Numbered from the stretch's first letter, positions 6,408 to 16,280 are shown. The stretch: 19,374 bases of DNA from Candidatus Levyibacteriota bacterium (GCA_903872785.1 CAIQLZ010000031.1:1-19374); one strand, 5' to 3'. Made by a program: numbers and translations. The notes: a model not told the origin generated them from the sequence alone.

Positions 6408-7160
6408 GAAAAGAGGGGATATTGGGTATCTTAATTTCTTCTGGAAATCTCTTAATTTCAGACATATCTTTAAAACTATTCCGGACAGAAAGTATTTTTC
6501 AGAAGCTTCAGAATCTTCAAGAAAGAACCATGGTTTAGGTTTTACTTTAATAGAAATACTGGTTGCCTGTGCAATCATAGGAGTATTAGCAGCAATATTA
6601 TTTGTAGTTTTAAATCCCGTAGAACAATATAAAAAAGCTCATGATGCTCAAAGAAAACATGATCTTGAACAAATCAGAACTGCCTTAGATGAATATTATG
6701 ATGACAAAGGCCATTATCCTCTTAACCAGATAGAATTTGATAACAATCTCCCAACCTATTTATCTGCCAAACTACTTAAAGATCCTCTGGGTATGTACTA
6801 TTGTTACCAGAGTGACAATGGTAATTCCTATATTATTGGCACTAATCTGGAAAGAAGTTCTGATCCCCAAGCAATTCCCAACATTACCTGTAACAGTAAC
6901 AGTTATAACTATGCTATAACCTCTACCAATGCTTCACTATTGCCTATGTTGCAACTTCTGCCCCAAATGCAACTTCAATTCCTACTCTAATTATCGCTCC
7001 TGCCCCAGCTCCGCATGATGCTTGGGCGCAAAAAACTGGCTTTAGGGAGTCGGGAAGAGCAATAGCAGTTGGTTTTTCCATCGGCAACAAAGGATGCATC
7101 TCAATAGAATGGGATTTTCACATCATGTTCAGTGATTTTTGGGAGCATAGCCGGCAATAA
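6403..7160 (+). pseudogene. Frameshifted type IV pilin-like / Kelch repeat gene
   Basis: The 5' part encodes a basic leader of about 41 residues, then a prepilin site G-F-T-L-I-E and a hydrophobic helix ending near VVLNPVEQ, as in type IV pilins and type II pseudopilins. The frame ends at 6990. Reading the next frame from about 6936 continues without a break through a Thr/Pro/Ala-rich linker into W-A-Q-K, the Kelch-type block AVGFSIGNKG and a final DFWEHSRQ before TAA at 7158-7160. The same block, including the unusual GNKG, ends the intact Kelch gene at the right edge (AVGFSIGNKG ... DFWEYSQ stop). I infer a pilin-anchored Kelch surface protein with a one-base deletion near 6936 and most repeats lost. 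Start at 6403 is chosen from the promoter. A sequencing error could explain the frameshift but not the missing repeats. Confidence 0.75.
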
Positions 7161-7471
7161 TAGTGCCAGTAAATTTGAAATTTACAGTTGTTTTAGGAAA
7201 TAAGTAATTGTTATGCCTTTTGAGTAACGTATATCGAGACTTACCTGAGGCTACCCATTGACAGGTAAAAACAGCTATGCTAAGATAGCAAATACTCGTT
7301 GGAAGCGAGGCTATTGGTTTATGATGAGATTTTTTCAAGAGATAAAAGTTACAAAAAACTACGTACTTTTATTGTCTTCGTAAAAAGGGTTCTTCATAAA
7401 ATAGAAATTTAAAAATAAGAAAAGTTTTTTTGTGGATTTGGCCACGTAGAACGTGGTGAGCAAATTTAACC
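7161..7471 (+). promoter_or_regulatory. Leader region and promoter of the tRNA-Ala/23S/5S operon
   Basis: No coding sequence is evident. It holds a near-consensus promoter: TTGACA (7258-7263), a 17-nt spacer and TAAGAT (7281-7286), with a start expected near 7293. The rest of the leader to the tRNA is AT-rich, with one small hairpin, CCACGT/ACGTGG, at about 7442-7456. No 16S rRNA sequence is found here or further upstream. Confidence 0.6.
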
Positions 7472-7545
7472 GGGCCTGTAGCACAGCTGGCTAATGCGCC
7501 TCGTTTGCAACGAGGAGATCACCGGTTCGAATCCGGTCAGGTCCA
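7472..7545 (+). tRNA. tRNA-Ala (UGC)
   Basis: The cloverleaf folds fully. The acceptor stem is GGGCCTG/CAGGTCC, the anticodon stem CCTCG/CGAGG with loop TTTGCAA (anticodon TGC), and the T-arm CCGG/CCGG with TTCGAAT. The acceptor contains the G3-U70 wobble pair that identifies alanine tRNAs. The 3' CCA is not encoded (ACA follows). Ala or Ile tRNAs usually lie between 16S and 23S; here only the 23S follows. Confidence 0.95.
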
Positions 7546-7915
7546 CAAGTTTAGTCTTTAGTTCTTGGTCCTTAGGTCTGCAGAAGTTCTCTGCCCAAAG
7601 ACCAGAAACTAGCGACTAAATGCGAAATTAGCGGCGAAATTTGTCCCGCTTTGCGGGGCTCTTTGATCCCGCCAGAAACTTATTTGCTCGCGAGAGTTTA
7701 CATTCTCGTCTTGCAAGAGCGTTTCTGCAAGGGTCTGCATCGCCAAAAATGAGCGCATTTTTGGCTCTTTGACAAGTGAGGAGAAGAATTCATGCAGGAT
7801 TCTCATGTATGCTTCGGCTTTGCTCAGCATGTTCTGAGTTATTGTCGAACGAACAAATGGGGATTATGCATGAAATTAATTTTTAAACCCTTCATTTTTT
7901 ATAAAAAGTGAAGGG
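7546..7915 (+). promoter_or_regulatory. tRNA-Ala to 23S spacer with hairpins and boxA-like sites
   Basis: A long imperfect hairpin spans 7550-7620 (TTTAGTC/GACTAAA, TAGTT/AACTA, TGGTC/GACCA, GCAGA/TCTGC). Two boxA-like antitermination sequences follow: GGCTCTTTGA (7657-7666) and GGCTCTTTGACA (7763-7774), the second close to the rRNA boxA consensus. At 7831-7854 there is a GTTC...GAAC element resembling a dispersed repeat. A hairpin ACCCTTCA/TGAAGGGT (about 7886-7916) abuts the 23S 5' end and is a likely processing site. Confidence 0.5.
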
Positions 7916-11202
<3,287 letters not shown>

Positions 11203-11220
11203 AAAATTATATTTCTCCTT

Positions 11221-11392
11221 ACTTTCAAAGAGCTAAAAGCACTTTGAAGAAAGTAATTCCTTGGTAATTTGAGCGGTATGGTACCACCTTTTCCCATTCC
11301 GAACAAAGAAGTGAAACGTGCCAGCGCTTACGATACTATTGCGATATGCAATGGGACAATAGGTCATTGCCAGGGGATTTCTTTCTTCAAAG
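11221..11392 (+). other. Processing stem enclosing 5S rRNA
   Basis: CTTTGAAGAAAG (11242-11253) and CTTTCTTCAAAG (11381-11392) are a perfect 12-bp inverted repeat flanking the 5S gene, suited to RNase III-type cleavage. The left arm can also pair with ACTTTCAAAG immediately upstream (11221-11230), giving an alternative local hairpin. Confidence 0.6.
11258..11377 (+). rRNA. rrf: 5S ribosomal RNA
   Basis: The roughly 120-nt segment has the family landmarks: a terminal helix TCCTTGGTAA / TTGCCAGGGGA, the segment CCATTCCGAAC, and the conserved GAAGTGAAACG. It lies about 55 bp after 23S and 63 bp before rpsA. Ends are estimated from the terminal helix. Confidence 0.92.
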
Positions 11393-11400
11393 CTTTATGA

Positions 11401-11431
11401 TAGAATGTCTAAACTGTTTAAAGAAAGGCGG
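11401..11431 (+). promoter_or_regulatory. -10-like box and Shine-Dalgarno of rpsA
   Basis: TAGAAT (11401-11406) is a plausible -10 without a clear -35. AAAGGCGG (11424-11431) is one mismatch from AAAGGAGG and lies 9 nt before the GTG. This is the clearest Shine-Dalgarno in the window and supports the GTG start. Readthrough from the rRNA operon is also possible, because no strong terminator separates 5S from rpsA. Confidence 0.5.
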
Positions 11432-11440
11432 AATTAATGA

Positions 11441-12541
11441 GTGTCAAATTCAACATTAGGTAAAGCTACATCAATGGCTGAGTTAATGAAAAAAACTCAG
11501 ACAACTTCTTTTACTTCTCCTCATAAGGGCGACATGCTTTCGGGAATTATTACCAAATTGACAAGCGGTGAGATTTTGATTGACATCAATGCAAAAACAG
11601 ATGCAGTTGTTCTGGAAAAAGAAAGAAACATTCTTAATAAAATTCTTTCTTCTTACAAAGTAGGGGATAAAGTTCAGGTTCAAGTATTAAATCCTGAGTC
11701 AGATTTTGGCTATCCGGTGGTATCTTTACGCCGTTCAATTGGGGATATTACTTGGGACCGTCTTTCTAAATTACAAAAAGAGCAAGCACCAGTTGAAGTA
11801 ATCTTAGATATGGCAACCAAGGGTGGATTTTTGGCCACAACTGCGGATGGAATTTCCGGATTTTTGCCAAATTCCCACACTTCAAGTCTGCAAAATCCAC
11901 AGGGGCTGATTGGTAATAAGATTAAAGTTGTTGTTCTCGAATTAAATCGGGAACTTAACAAAATTATTTTTTCCCAGAAACAGGTAATGGGTCCGGCGGA
12001 TTTCCAGAAGCTAATTAAAAATTTAAAAATTGGACAAAAAATTGATGCAGTTGTTTCAAATGTTGCTCCATTTGGAGTATTTCTTTCAATACCAGTTGAC
12101 GACAACACTCTTCAGGGCACAGGTAAGTTAGCGGAAGGATTTGTTCATATCTCCGAAACATCCTGGGAAAATGTAGAAAATATCGCAAATCTTTTTAAGA
12201 TCGGAGACAAAATTACAGGCATAGTAATCGGTTTTGATAAAGAAAGTAGACGGGTAAATCTTTCTCTTAAAAGATTATTAGCTGATCCGTTTGAGAAAAA
12301 ATTGGATGAATTTACAATTGACAAAAAGCTTACTGCCAAAGTTGCAAAAATAATTTCCTCAGGAATACTTTTAGATTTAGGCAGTAACATTACTGGATTT
12401 ATCAAAAAAGAAAAAATTCCGGTTAAAGCATCTTACAAAGAGGGGCAGGAAATTGATGTTACGGTTTCCTCAGTTGATAAAAAAAGACATCGAGTTGAAG
12501 TTGTTCCAGTTCTTACAGCCAAACCTATCGGCTACAGATAA
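11441..12541 (+). CDS. rpsA: Small-subunit ribosomal protein S1 (four S1 domains)
   Basis: S1 binds single-stranded mRNA on the 30S subunit and helps initiation. The 366 residues hold four OB-fold S1 motifs at about 27-98, 110-180, 194-278 and 292-357. The third is the most canonical, with G-Q-K-I-D-A-V-V, a G-V-F-L strand and G-F-V-H-I-S-E. The fourth is more divergent. E. coli S1 has six domains; four is common in other phyla and in reduced genomes. The GTG start is supported by the Shine-Dalgarno; an ATG at 11437 is out of frame. It follows the rRNA operon directly, so ribosomal RNA and protein expression may be coupled. Assignment is fairly secure; a general S1-domain RNA-binding protein is the alternative. 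Confidence 0.9.
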   Translation: MSNSTLGKATSMAELMKKTQTTSFTSPHKGDMLSGIITKLTSGEILIDINAKTDAVVLEKERNILNKILSSYKVGDKVQVQVLNPESDFGYPVVSLRRSIGDITWDRLSKLQKEQAPVEVILDMATKGGFLATTADGISGFLPNSHTSSLQNPQGLIGNKIKVVVLELNRELNKIIFSQKQVMGPADFQKLIKNLKIGQKIDAVVSNVAPFGVFLSIPVDDNTLQGTGKLAEGFVHISETSWENVENIANLFKIGDKITGIVIGFDKESRRVNLSLKRLLADPFEKKLDEFTIDKKLTAKVAKIISSGILLDLGSNITGFIKKEKIPVKASYKEGQEIDVTVSSVDKKRHRVEVVPVLTAKPIGYR

Positions 12542-12680
12542 AATTCCAAACTAAAAACACTAAATTCCAAATAATATCAAAAGCAAAATGCTCAAAATAT
12601 AAAACGTTTTGGACTTAAATGCTTGGAAATTGTAATTTATTTGGGATTTGTAATTTTGTATTTATTATTTATCTTTTTTC
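12542..12680. repeat. AT-rich repeat and imperfect hairpin after rpsA
   Basis: AAATTCCAAA occurs twice (from about 12541 and 12562), and AAATTCCAAATAA can pair with TTATTTGGGATTT further on. The right flank, read on the minus strand, contains AAAATTACAAAT, which also occurs inside radA. A CTTTTTT run at about 12673 follows, so the element may serve as the rpsA terminator. It probably belongs to the same dispersed family as 4889-4920. Confidence 0.45.
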
Positions 12681-12683
12681 TCC

Positions 12684-12712
12684 TTCAGATTTAAGTCTTC
12701 AAGTAGTATAAT
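12684..12712 (+). promoter_or_regulatory. radA promoter
   Basis: TATAAT (12707-12712) ends 8 nt before the radA ATG. TTCAGA (12684-12689) is a weak -35 at 17 nt spacing. There is no Shine-Dalgarno; the transcript would be almost leaderless. Confidence 0.5.
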
Positions 12713-12720
12713 AACGTTGC

Positions 12721-14079
12721 ATGAAGTCGAAGGTTTCATTTGTTTGTCAGGAATGCGGTTATGACAGTCCCCAATGGTTAGGGAAGTGTCCGGAATGCGG
12801 GATATGGAATAGTCTTCGAGAAATAAAAATTACAAATTCAAAATTACAAGTTCCAAACTTAGGAGGTGGACAGGAAGTTAACGTTGAGCCTAAAAGGCTT
12901 GATCAAATAAAATTTAAAACAAAACAAAGACTGCTGACTGGATTTGCAGAGTTGGATGGTGTTTTGGGCGGAGGGATTGCTAAGGGTTCAGCTATTCTTT
13001 TGGCTGGAGATCCGGGAATAGGAAAATCAACATTGCTTCTGCAAATTGCGCTTAAAATGTCTCTTGGAAAAGAAAAAGTATTGTATATTTCTGGAGAAGA
13101 ATCTGAAGAACAAATTAAACTTCGCGCCGACAGAATTGTTCCTTCAGCAGGTTCAGGATCTTCGAAAATCAACAAAAATAAATCGAGCCTTTTGCTTTTG
13201 GCAAATACCAATACTGATTCGGTTTGTGAAGTAATTGCCAAAATCAATCCAACACTTGTGATTGTAGATTCAATCCAAACAATGGAATCAGAAAATGTTT
13301 CCGGCCTTTCCGGAAGTGTTGGGCAGGTGCGTTATAGCGCATCAAGCTTTATAAAAATTGCCAAAACCTTAGGAATTCCTGTTGTCATGGTGGGCCACGT
13401 TACAAAAGAGGGGATGGTTGCCGGACCGATGGTTTTGTCGCACATGGTTGATACAGTCTTATTTTTGGAAGGAGAAAAATTTACCAGAACAAGAATTTTA
13501 AGAAGTCTTAAAAATAGATTTGGTCCGATTGATGAAATTGGACTTTTTTCCATGCTTGACGTGGGGATAAAAGAACTAAATACGCCTGAACAACTTTTTT
13601 TATCAAAAACAAATGATAGGGAAGTCTGCGGAAGCGTTCTTTCTGTCACAATGGAAGGTTCAAGAGCGTTCTTGGTTGAAATTCAAGCCTTGGTAGTTAA
13701 TTCAAAAATCCCCATTCCCCGTAGAGTTGCGTCGGGAATTGATTACAAAAGACTAGAACTTCTTTTGGCAGTTTTGCAAAAACATTGTAATATTCCATTA
13801 AGCGGAATGGATGTTTTTGTCAATGTTGCGGGTGGAATAAAGCTTTCGGATCCGGGAACGGACTTAAGTATTTGCCTGGCGATCATTTCAAGCTTTCAAA
13901 ATATAAAATTATCTAATAGGATTGGGATTGGGGAAGTCGGTCTTTTGGGGGAAATACGTCCCGCAAATTCATTGGAAAAACGCATTAAGGAAGTCCAAAA
14001 ATTGGGTTTTAAGAACATCGTAAGTTCCAATAAATACAAAACTTTAAAAGAGGTCGTAATGAGTTTATCGAATCTATGA
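12721..14079 (+). CDS. radA: DNA repair protein RadA
   Basis: RadA is a RecA-like, DnaB-type ATPase that drives branch migration in recombination repair. The 452 residues have every family part: a zinc finger with Cys9, Cys12, Cys23 and Cys26; Walker A GDPGIGKST at 96-104; Walker B LVIVDS at 179-184; the RadA-specific KNRFG at 264-268; and a C-terminal Lon-like domain with DVFVNVAGG near 364 and GEVGLLGEIRP at 404-413. Two variable regions coincide with repeat-like DNA: the linker at about 34-46 and an extended loop at 140-157, where E. coli RadA is shorter. The stop overlaps the next gene's ATG (ATGA), so the two are translationally coupled. The radA-yacL order also occurs in Firmicutes. Confidence 0.96.
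   Translation: MKSKVSFVCQECGYDSPQWLGKCPECGIWNSLREIKITNSKLQVPNLGGGQEVNVEPKRLDQIKFKTKQRLLTGFAELDGVLGGGIAKGSAILLAGDPGIGKSTLLLQIALKMSLGKEKVLYISGEESEEQIKLRADRIVPSAGSGSSKINKNKSSLLLLANTNTDSVCEVIAKINPTLVIVDSIQTMESENVSGLSGSVGQVRYSASSFIKIAKTLGIPVVMVGHVTKEGMVAGPMVLSHMVDTVLFLEGEKFTRTRILRSLKNRFGPIDEIGLFSMLDVGIKELNTPEQLFLSKTNDREVCGSVLSVTMEGSRAFLVEIQALVVNSKIPIPRRVASGIDYKRLELLLAVLQKHCNIPLSGMDVFVNVAGGIKLSDPGTDLSICLAIISSFQNIKLSNRIGIGEVGLLGEIRPANSLEKRIKEVQKLGFKNIVSSNKYKTLKEVVMSLSNL
12821..12858 (+). repeat. AT-rich repeat embedded in radA
   Basis: AAATTACAA occurs twice (12827-12835, 12841-12849), and the 14-nt AAATTCAAAATTAC (12834-12847) is identical to intergenic 4904-4917. It encodes the RadA linker (about residues 34-46) between zinc finger and ATPase domain, in frame and without a stop. 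Confidence 0.5.
13138..13166 (+). repeat. Possible repeat-derived insertion in radA
   Basis: The segment begins GTTCCTTCAGCAGG and continues TTCAGGATC. It encodes Pro/Ser/Ala/Gly-rich residues about 140-149, in a loop where E. coli RadA has roughly ten fewer residues. It resembles the GTTC...GAAC element in the 23S leader (7831-7854). The match is short, so this is tentative. Confidence 0.3.
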
Positions 14080-14900
14080 AAAAAACAGAAAAAAAGGTGC
14101 TAGTTTTGCATCCGACTGTCAGCAAAGTGAAAAAGAACGGAAAAAAGGAAATCAGGAGAGAAGCACAGGGATTTCCGAGGGGATTTGTCGTAAGCATTGC
14201 GGATGAAGTAGCGAAAACACTTGCCAAAATGCCCAGATTTAAGCGTTCGAAAAGAAAATCCTCTGCCGACTGGCGGACCAAAAAAAAGATCCGCCAGTTG
14301 GCGGAAAAAAACCCGATATTTTTAGATACCTCAGCAATTATTGACGGAAGAATATTCGACATTATTGCTTTGGGCATATTTACCGGTACATTTGTTGTTT
14401 TAGAAAGTATTCTTTTGGAATTAAAACACATAGCAGATTCTCAGGATATGGTCAAAAGAGTCAGAGGGAGGAAGGGACTTGAGATGTTGGAAAAACTGAA
14501 AAAAGGAAAAAGAAATAGATTTCTGGTTTTACCAGATCCTGAGGATTCCAAAATAAAAGAAGTTGATGAAAAATTAATTTTAGCTTCAAAAAATAATAGG
14601 GGGAGAATTATAACTTGTGATTACAATCTGGAAAAAAAAGCACTTATCAGTGGCGTTCTGGCTATCAATATTAATACTTTAGCAAATCATCTCAAAATAA
14701 CTGCTGTTCCGGGTGAGGCTTTGCACATAAGCGTTTTGCATAAAGGTAAAGAAGTGACTCAAGGCGTTGGGTATTTGGATGATGGCACTATGCTTGTCAT
14801 AGAGAATGCTAGCGAGGATTTAGGTAAAACAGTGGATGTAGTTGTCTCCCGGGTAATTCAAACGACTGCAGGGCGTATCCTGTTTGCAAAAAAGATATAA
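14076..14900 (+). CDS. yacL: PIN-TRAM domain protein, YacL family
   Basis: A PIN nuclease domain occupies about 80-205, opening with F-L-D-T-S-A-I-I-D-G-R. Candidate metal-binding acids are Asp84, Glu115, Asp164 and Asp182 (in TCDYN). A TRAM RNA-binding domain follows at about 211-270. Firmicute YacL has four membrane segments before the PIN domain; here residues 1-79 are instead lysine/arginine-rich and contain no membrane helix, so the protein should be cytosolic and may bind nucleic acid. Residues 63-77 are encoded by a 15-bp palindrome that looks like an inserted repeat. The ATG overlaps the radA stop by 4 nt. Function is probably RNA cleavage or processing; the substrate is unknown. Confidence 0.88.
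   Translation: MKKTEKKVLVLHPTVSKVKKNGKKEIRREAQGFPRGFVVSIADEVAKTLAKMPRFKRSKRKSSADWRTKKKIRQLAEKNPIFLDTSAIIDGRIFDIIALGIFTGTFVVLESILLELKHIADSQDMVKRVRGRKGLEMLEKLKKGKRNRFLVLPDPEDSKIKEVDEKLILASKNNRGRIITCDYNLEKKALISGVLAININTLANHLKITAVPGEALHISVLHKGKEVTQGVGYLDDGTMLVIENASEDLGKTVDVVVSRVIQTTAGRILFAKKI
14263..14304 (+). repeat. GC-rich palindrome inside yacL
   Basis: The arms CTGCCGACTGGCGGA (14263-14277) and TCCGCCAGTTGGCGG (14290-14304) pair over 15 bp in RNA, with two G-U pairs and a 12-nt A-rich loop. It is in frame and encodes SADWRTKKKIRQLAE. The core GCCAGTTGGC resembles GCCAGCTGGC in the intergenic palindrome at 15189-15208. Confidence 0.6.
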
Positions 14901-14919
14901 ATATTTCTTAAACTAAGAA

Positions 14920-14952
14920 GAGGTAGGAATCCCTGCCCAAGACTCCTACCTC
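14920..14952 (+). terminator. Stem-loop after yacL
   Basis: GAGGTAGGA (14920-14928) and TCCTACCTC (14944-14952) form a perfect 9-bp stem 20 nt after the stop codon. There is no U-run behind it, so it may stabilise the mRNA 3' end or terminate inefficiently. Confidence 0.4.
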
Positions 14953-15034
14953 ATCTCAATCAATAAAAAATTATTGTTTATAAATATCTTCTTCTATCAA
15001 TATAAACTATTAAGTTTAGCTTCAATATTTTTTC

Positions 15035-15063
15035 TTGACAACAATAATTAATTTTGTTATTAA
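15035..15063 (+). promoter_or_regulatory. Promoter of a candidate small RNA
   Basis: TTGACA (15035-15040), a 17-nt spacer and TATTAA (15058-15063). The expected start near 15070 coincides with the first base of a strong hairpin. No open reading frame of note follows on this strand before a terminator. Confidence 0.4.
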
Positions 15064-15069
15064 CTAAGG

Positions 15070-15180
15070 GTTGACTTTTAGTTTTATCCTGCCTGAAAAA
15101 CTAATCGTCAAATTTCATAAGGGCATTGCTTATCGTACCTGAATTTATATCCTGAGTAACGAAAGCGATGCTCTTTTTTT
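15070..15180 (+). ncRNA. Candidate structured small RNA of about 110 nt
   Basis: Three successive hairpins are visible. First: TTGAC + TTAGTTTT pairs with AAAACTAA + GTCAA (15071-15085 with 15097-15111), with a small internal loop. Second: ATAAG/CTTAT around 15117-15133. Third: GAGTA.CG/CG.TGCTC (15154-15173) capped by AAAG and followed by seven T's (15174-15180), an intrinsic terminator. A promoter ends just before the first hairpin. I do not recognise a known RNA family. The alternative is a long 3' UTR of the radA-yacL operon ending at the same terminator. Confidence 0.4.
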
Positions 15181-15188
15181 GGACTCCG

Positions 15189-15208
15189 CCTTTGCCAGCT
15201 GGCGAAGG
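15189..15208. repeat. GC-rich intergenic palindrome
   Basis: CCTTTGCCAGCTGGCGAAGG is a near-perfect 20-bp palindrome with one mismatched pair around the core GCCAGCTGGC. It lies just beyond the stop codon of the minus-strand 47-codon gene and may act in its transcription end. The core is shared with the palindrome in yacL. Confidence 0.5.
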
Positions 15209-15219
15209 ACAGATTTACT

Positions 15220-15363
15220 TTACAAAAGTGCTACCGGTATATTTATTCCTTTTTCAATTAACTTTTTGAATTGATCCCGTCCTTGCCTTACAAGAATATC
15301 CATCTTGTAATCAGAAATTGTTTTAATTACTCCTTTTTTTTGCTTCCTTAGTCCAAATGTCAT
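15220..15363 (-). CDS. Small protein of 47 residues, unknown function
   Basis: The frame could start further upstream at 15432, but the ATG at 15363 is preferred because a consensus promoter ends 10 nt before it. The product is basic and helical, beginning MTFGLRKQKKG and ending with QGRDQFKKLIEKGINIPVALL. That pattern of an amphipathic helix, a glycine and a hydrophobic tail looks constrained and not random. There is no signal peptide or cysteine. It stands alone, divergent from the PIG-L gene. It could be a small DNA-binding or antitoxin-like protein, but I cannot assign a function. Confidence 0.5.
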   Translation of the reverse strand: MTFGLRKQKKGVIKTISDYKMDILVRQGRDQFKKLIEKGINIPVALL

Positions 15364-15373
15364 ATCTAAGAGG

Positions 15374-15402
15374 ATTTTATCATACGTTGTCAAGCATGTC
15401 AA
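15374..15402 (-). promoter_or_regulatory. Promoter of the 47-residue protein gene
   Basis: On the minus strand, TTGACA (15402-15397), a 17-nt spacer and TAAAAT (15379-15374). This is the strongest promoter match in the region. The -10 lies 10 nt before the ATG. Confidence 0.6.
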
Positions 15403-15411
15403 ACCTATAGC

Positions 15412-15487
15412 AAAAAAATTACAATAAATCACATAACCTAGAGTAGATAGTACTTAATTTGGCTTGTTAAATCAATGTAATTTTTTT
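15412..15487. repeat. 12-bp inverted repeat in a divergent intergenic region
   Basis: AAAAAAATTACA (15412-15423) and TGTAATTTTTTT (15476-15487) match perfectly across a 52-nt loop. They sit between two divergent promoters. They could insulate the two genes, form a terminator for antisense transcripts, or bind a regulator. The rest of 15488-15584 is AT-rich with a TATAAA at 15554-15559 and a TAAAAT (15573-15578) that ends 6 nt before the PIG-L GTG. Confidence 0.4.
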
Positions 15488-15584
15488 GATGAAAAAAATG
15501 TGGATAACTTGGGGGAAAATTCGCAGGCGTTCAAAACGTATAAATTTGCTATCTATAAAAGAGAAAATCTGCTAAAATCATTCT

Positions 15585-16280
15585 GTGAAAAACAAAGTGG
15601 TTTTGGGTGTTGCAGCTCATCCTGATGATTTGGACTTTTCAGCCAGCGGTACGGTTGCAAAATGGGTAAAACAGGGTGCTATTTGTTACTATCTTATTCT
15701 TACAAATGGTTGCAAGGGATCAGAAGATCCGGCAATGACAGAGAAAAAGCTCATCAAAATCCGCCATCAGGAACAGCTTACTGCAGGGAAAATACTCGGA
15801 TTGAAAGATGTTTTTTTTCTTAAGCATAATGATACGGAGTTGGTGGCTGATCTGGTTCTCAAAAAAGAAGTCGTTTATTTCTTGAGAAAGCTGAAGCCGG
15901 AAATAGTTATTACAACAAATCCTTCCTTCATTTACTCTTCTTTTGGATTTATTAATCATACTGATCATCGCGCAGCAGGGCAGGCAACTATTGATGCCAT
16001 TTTTCCAATGGCAAGAGACAGGCTGACTTTTTCTGAACACCTGCGGTTCGGTCTTTTACCTCACAAGGTAAAAACCCTTTATTTGACAAGTTTTGATAAG
16101 CCTACGGAAGTGGTTGATATTTCAGAATCTATTGATCTTAAGCTCAAAGCGCTTAAAGCTCACAAGAGTCAAGTTGGCAATGAGGCAATAATTAGGGTAA
16201 AAGAGTGGGCAAAACAGCTTGGAAAACAGTATGGGTACCGTTTTGCAGAAGGCTTTGTCAAGCTTAATCTTATGCCTTAG
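15585..16280 (+). CDS. PIG-L (LmbE/MshB-like) family deacetylase
   Basis: Members are zinc-dependent N-deacetylases acting on acetylglucosamine-type sugars, including MshB of mycothiol and BshB of bacillithiol synthesis. The 231 residues start with the fold signature G-V-A-A-H-P-D-D: His12 and Asp15 are predicted zinc ligands and Asp14 the catalytic base. A third ligand comes from H-T-D-H-R (His125/His128). A GTG start is used; a -10-like TAAAAT ends 6 nt upstream. The next gene, CysRS/MshC-like, begins 6 bp after the stop, so the two form an operon. That pairing resembles the deacetylase and cysteine ligase steps of low-molecular-weight thiol synthesis, but the substrate is not known. The family is secure. 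Confidence 0.9.
   Translation: MKNKVVLGVAAHPDDLDFSASGTVAKWVKQGAICYYLILTNGCKGSEDPAMTEKKLIKIRHQEQLTAGKILGLKDVFFLKHNDTELVADLVLKKEVVYFLRKLKPEIVITTNPSFIYSSFGFINHTDHRAAGQATIDAIFPMARDRLTFSEHLRFGLLPHKVKTLYLTSFDKPTEVVDISESIDLKLKALKAHKSQVGNEAIIRVKEWAKQLGKQYGYRFAEGFVKLNLMP

Noticed and set aside
7129..7338. Minus-strand open frame of 69 codons before the rRNA operon
   Set aside because: It runs antisense over the end of the pilin-Kelch pseudogene and the operon promoter, has no promoter of its own and no family features.
12903..13649. Minus-strand open frames within radA
   Set aside because: They are antisense to conserved RadA domains and show no protein family features.
15499..15507. Perfect DnaA box (TTATCCACA on the minus strand), possible replication origin
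   Set aside because: Only one box is present, with no dnaA, dnaN or cluster of boxes nearby. One copy by chance is plausible.
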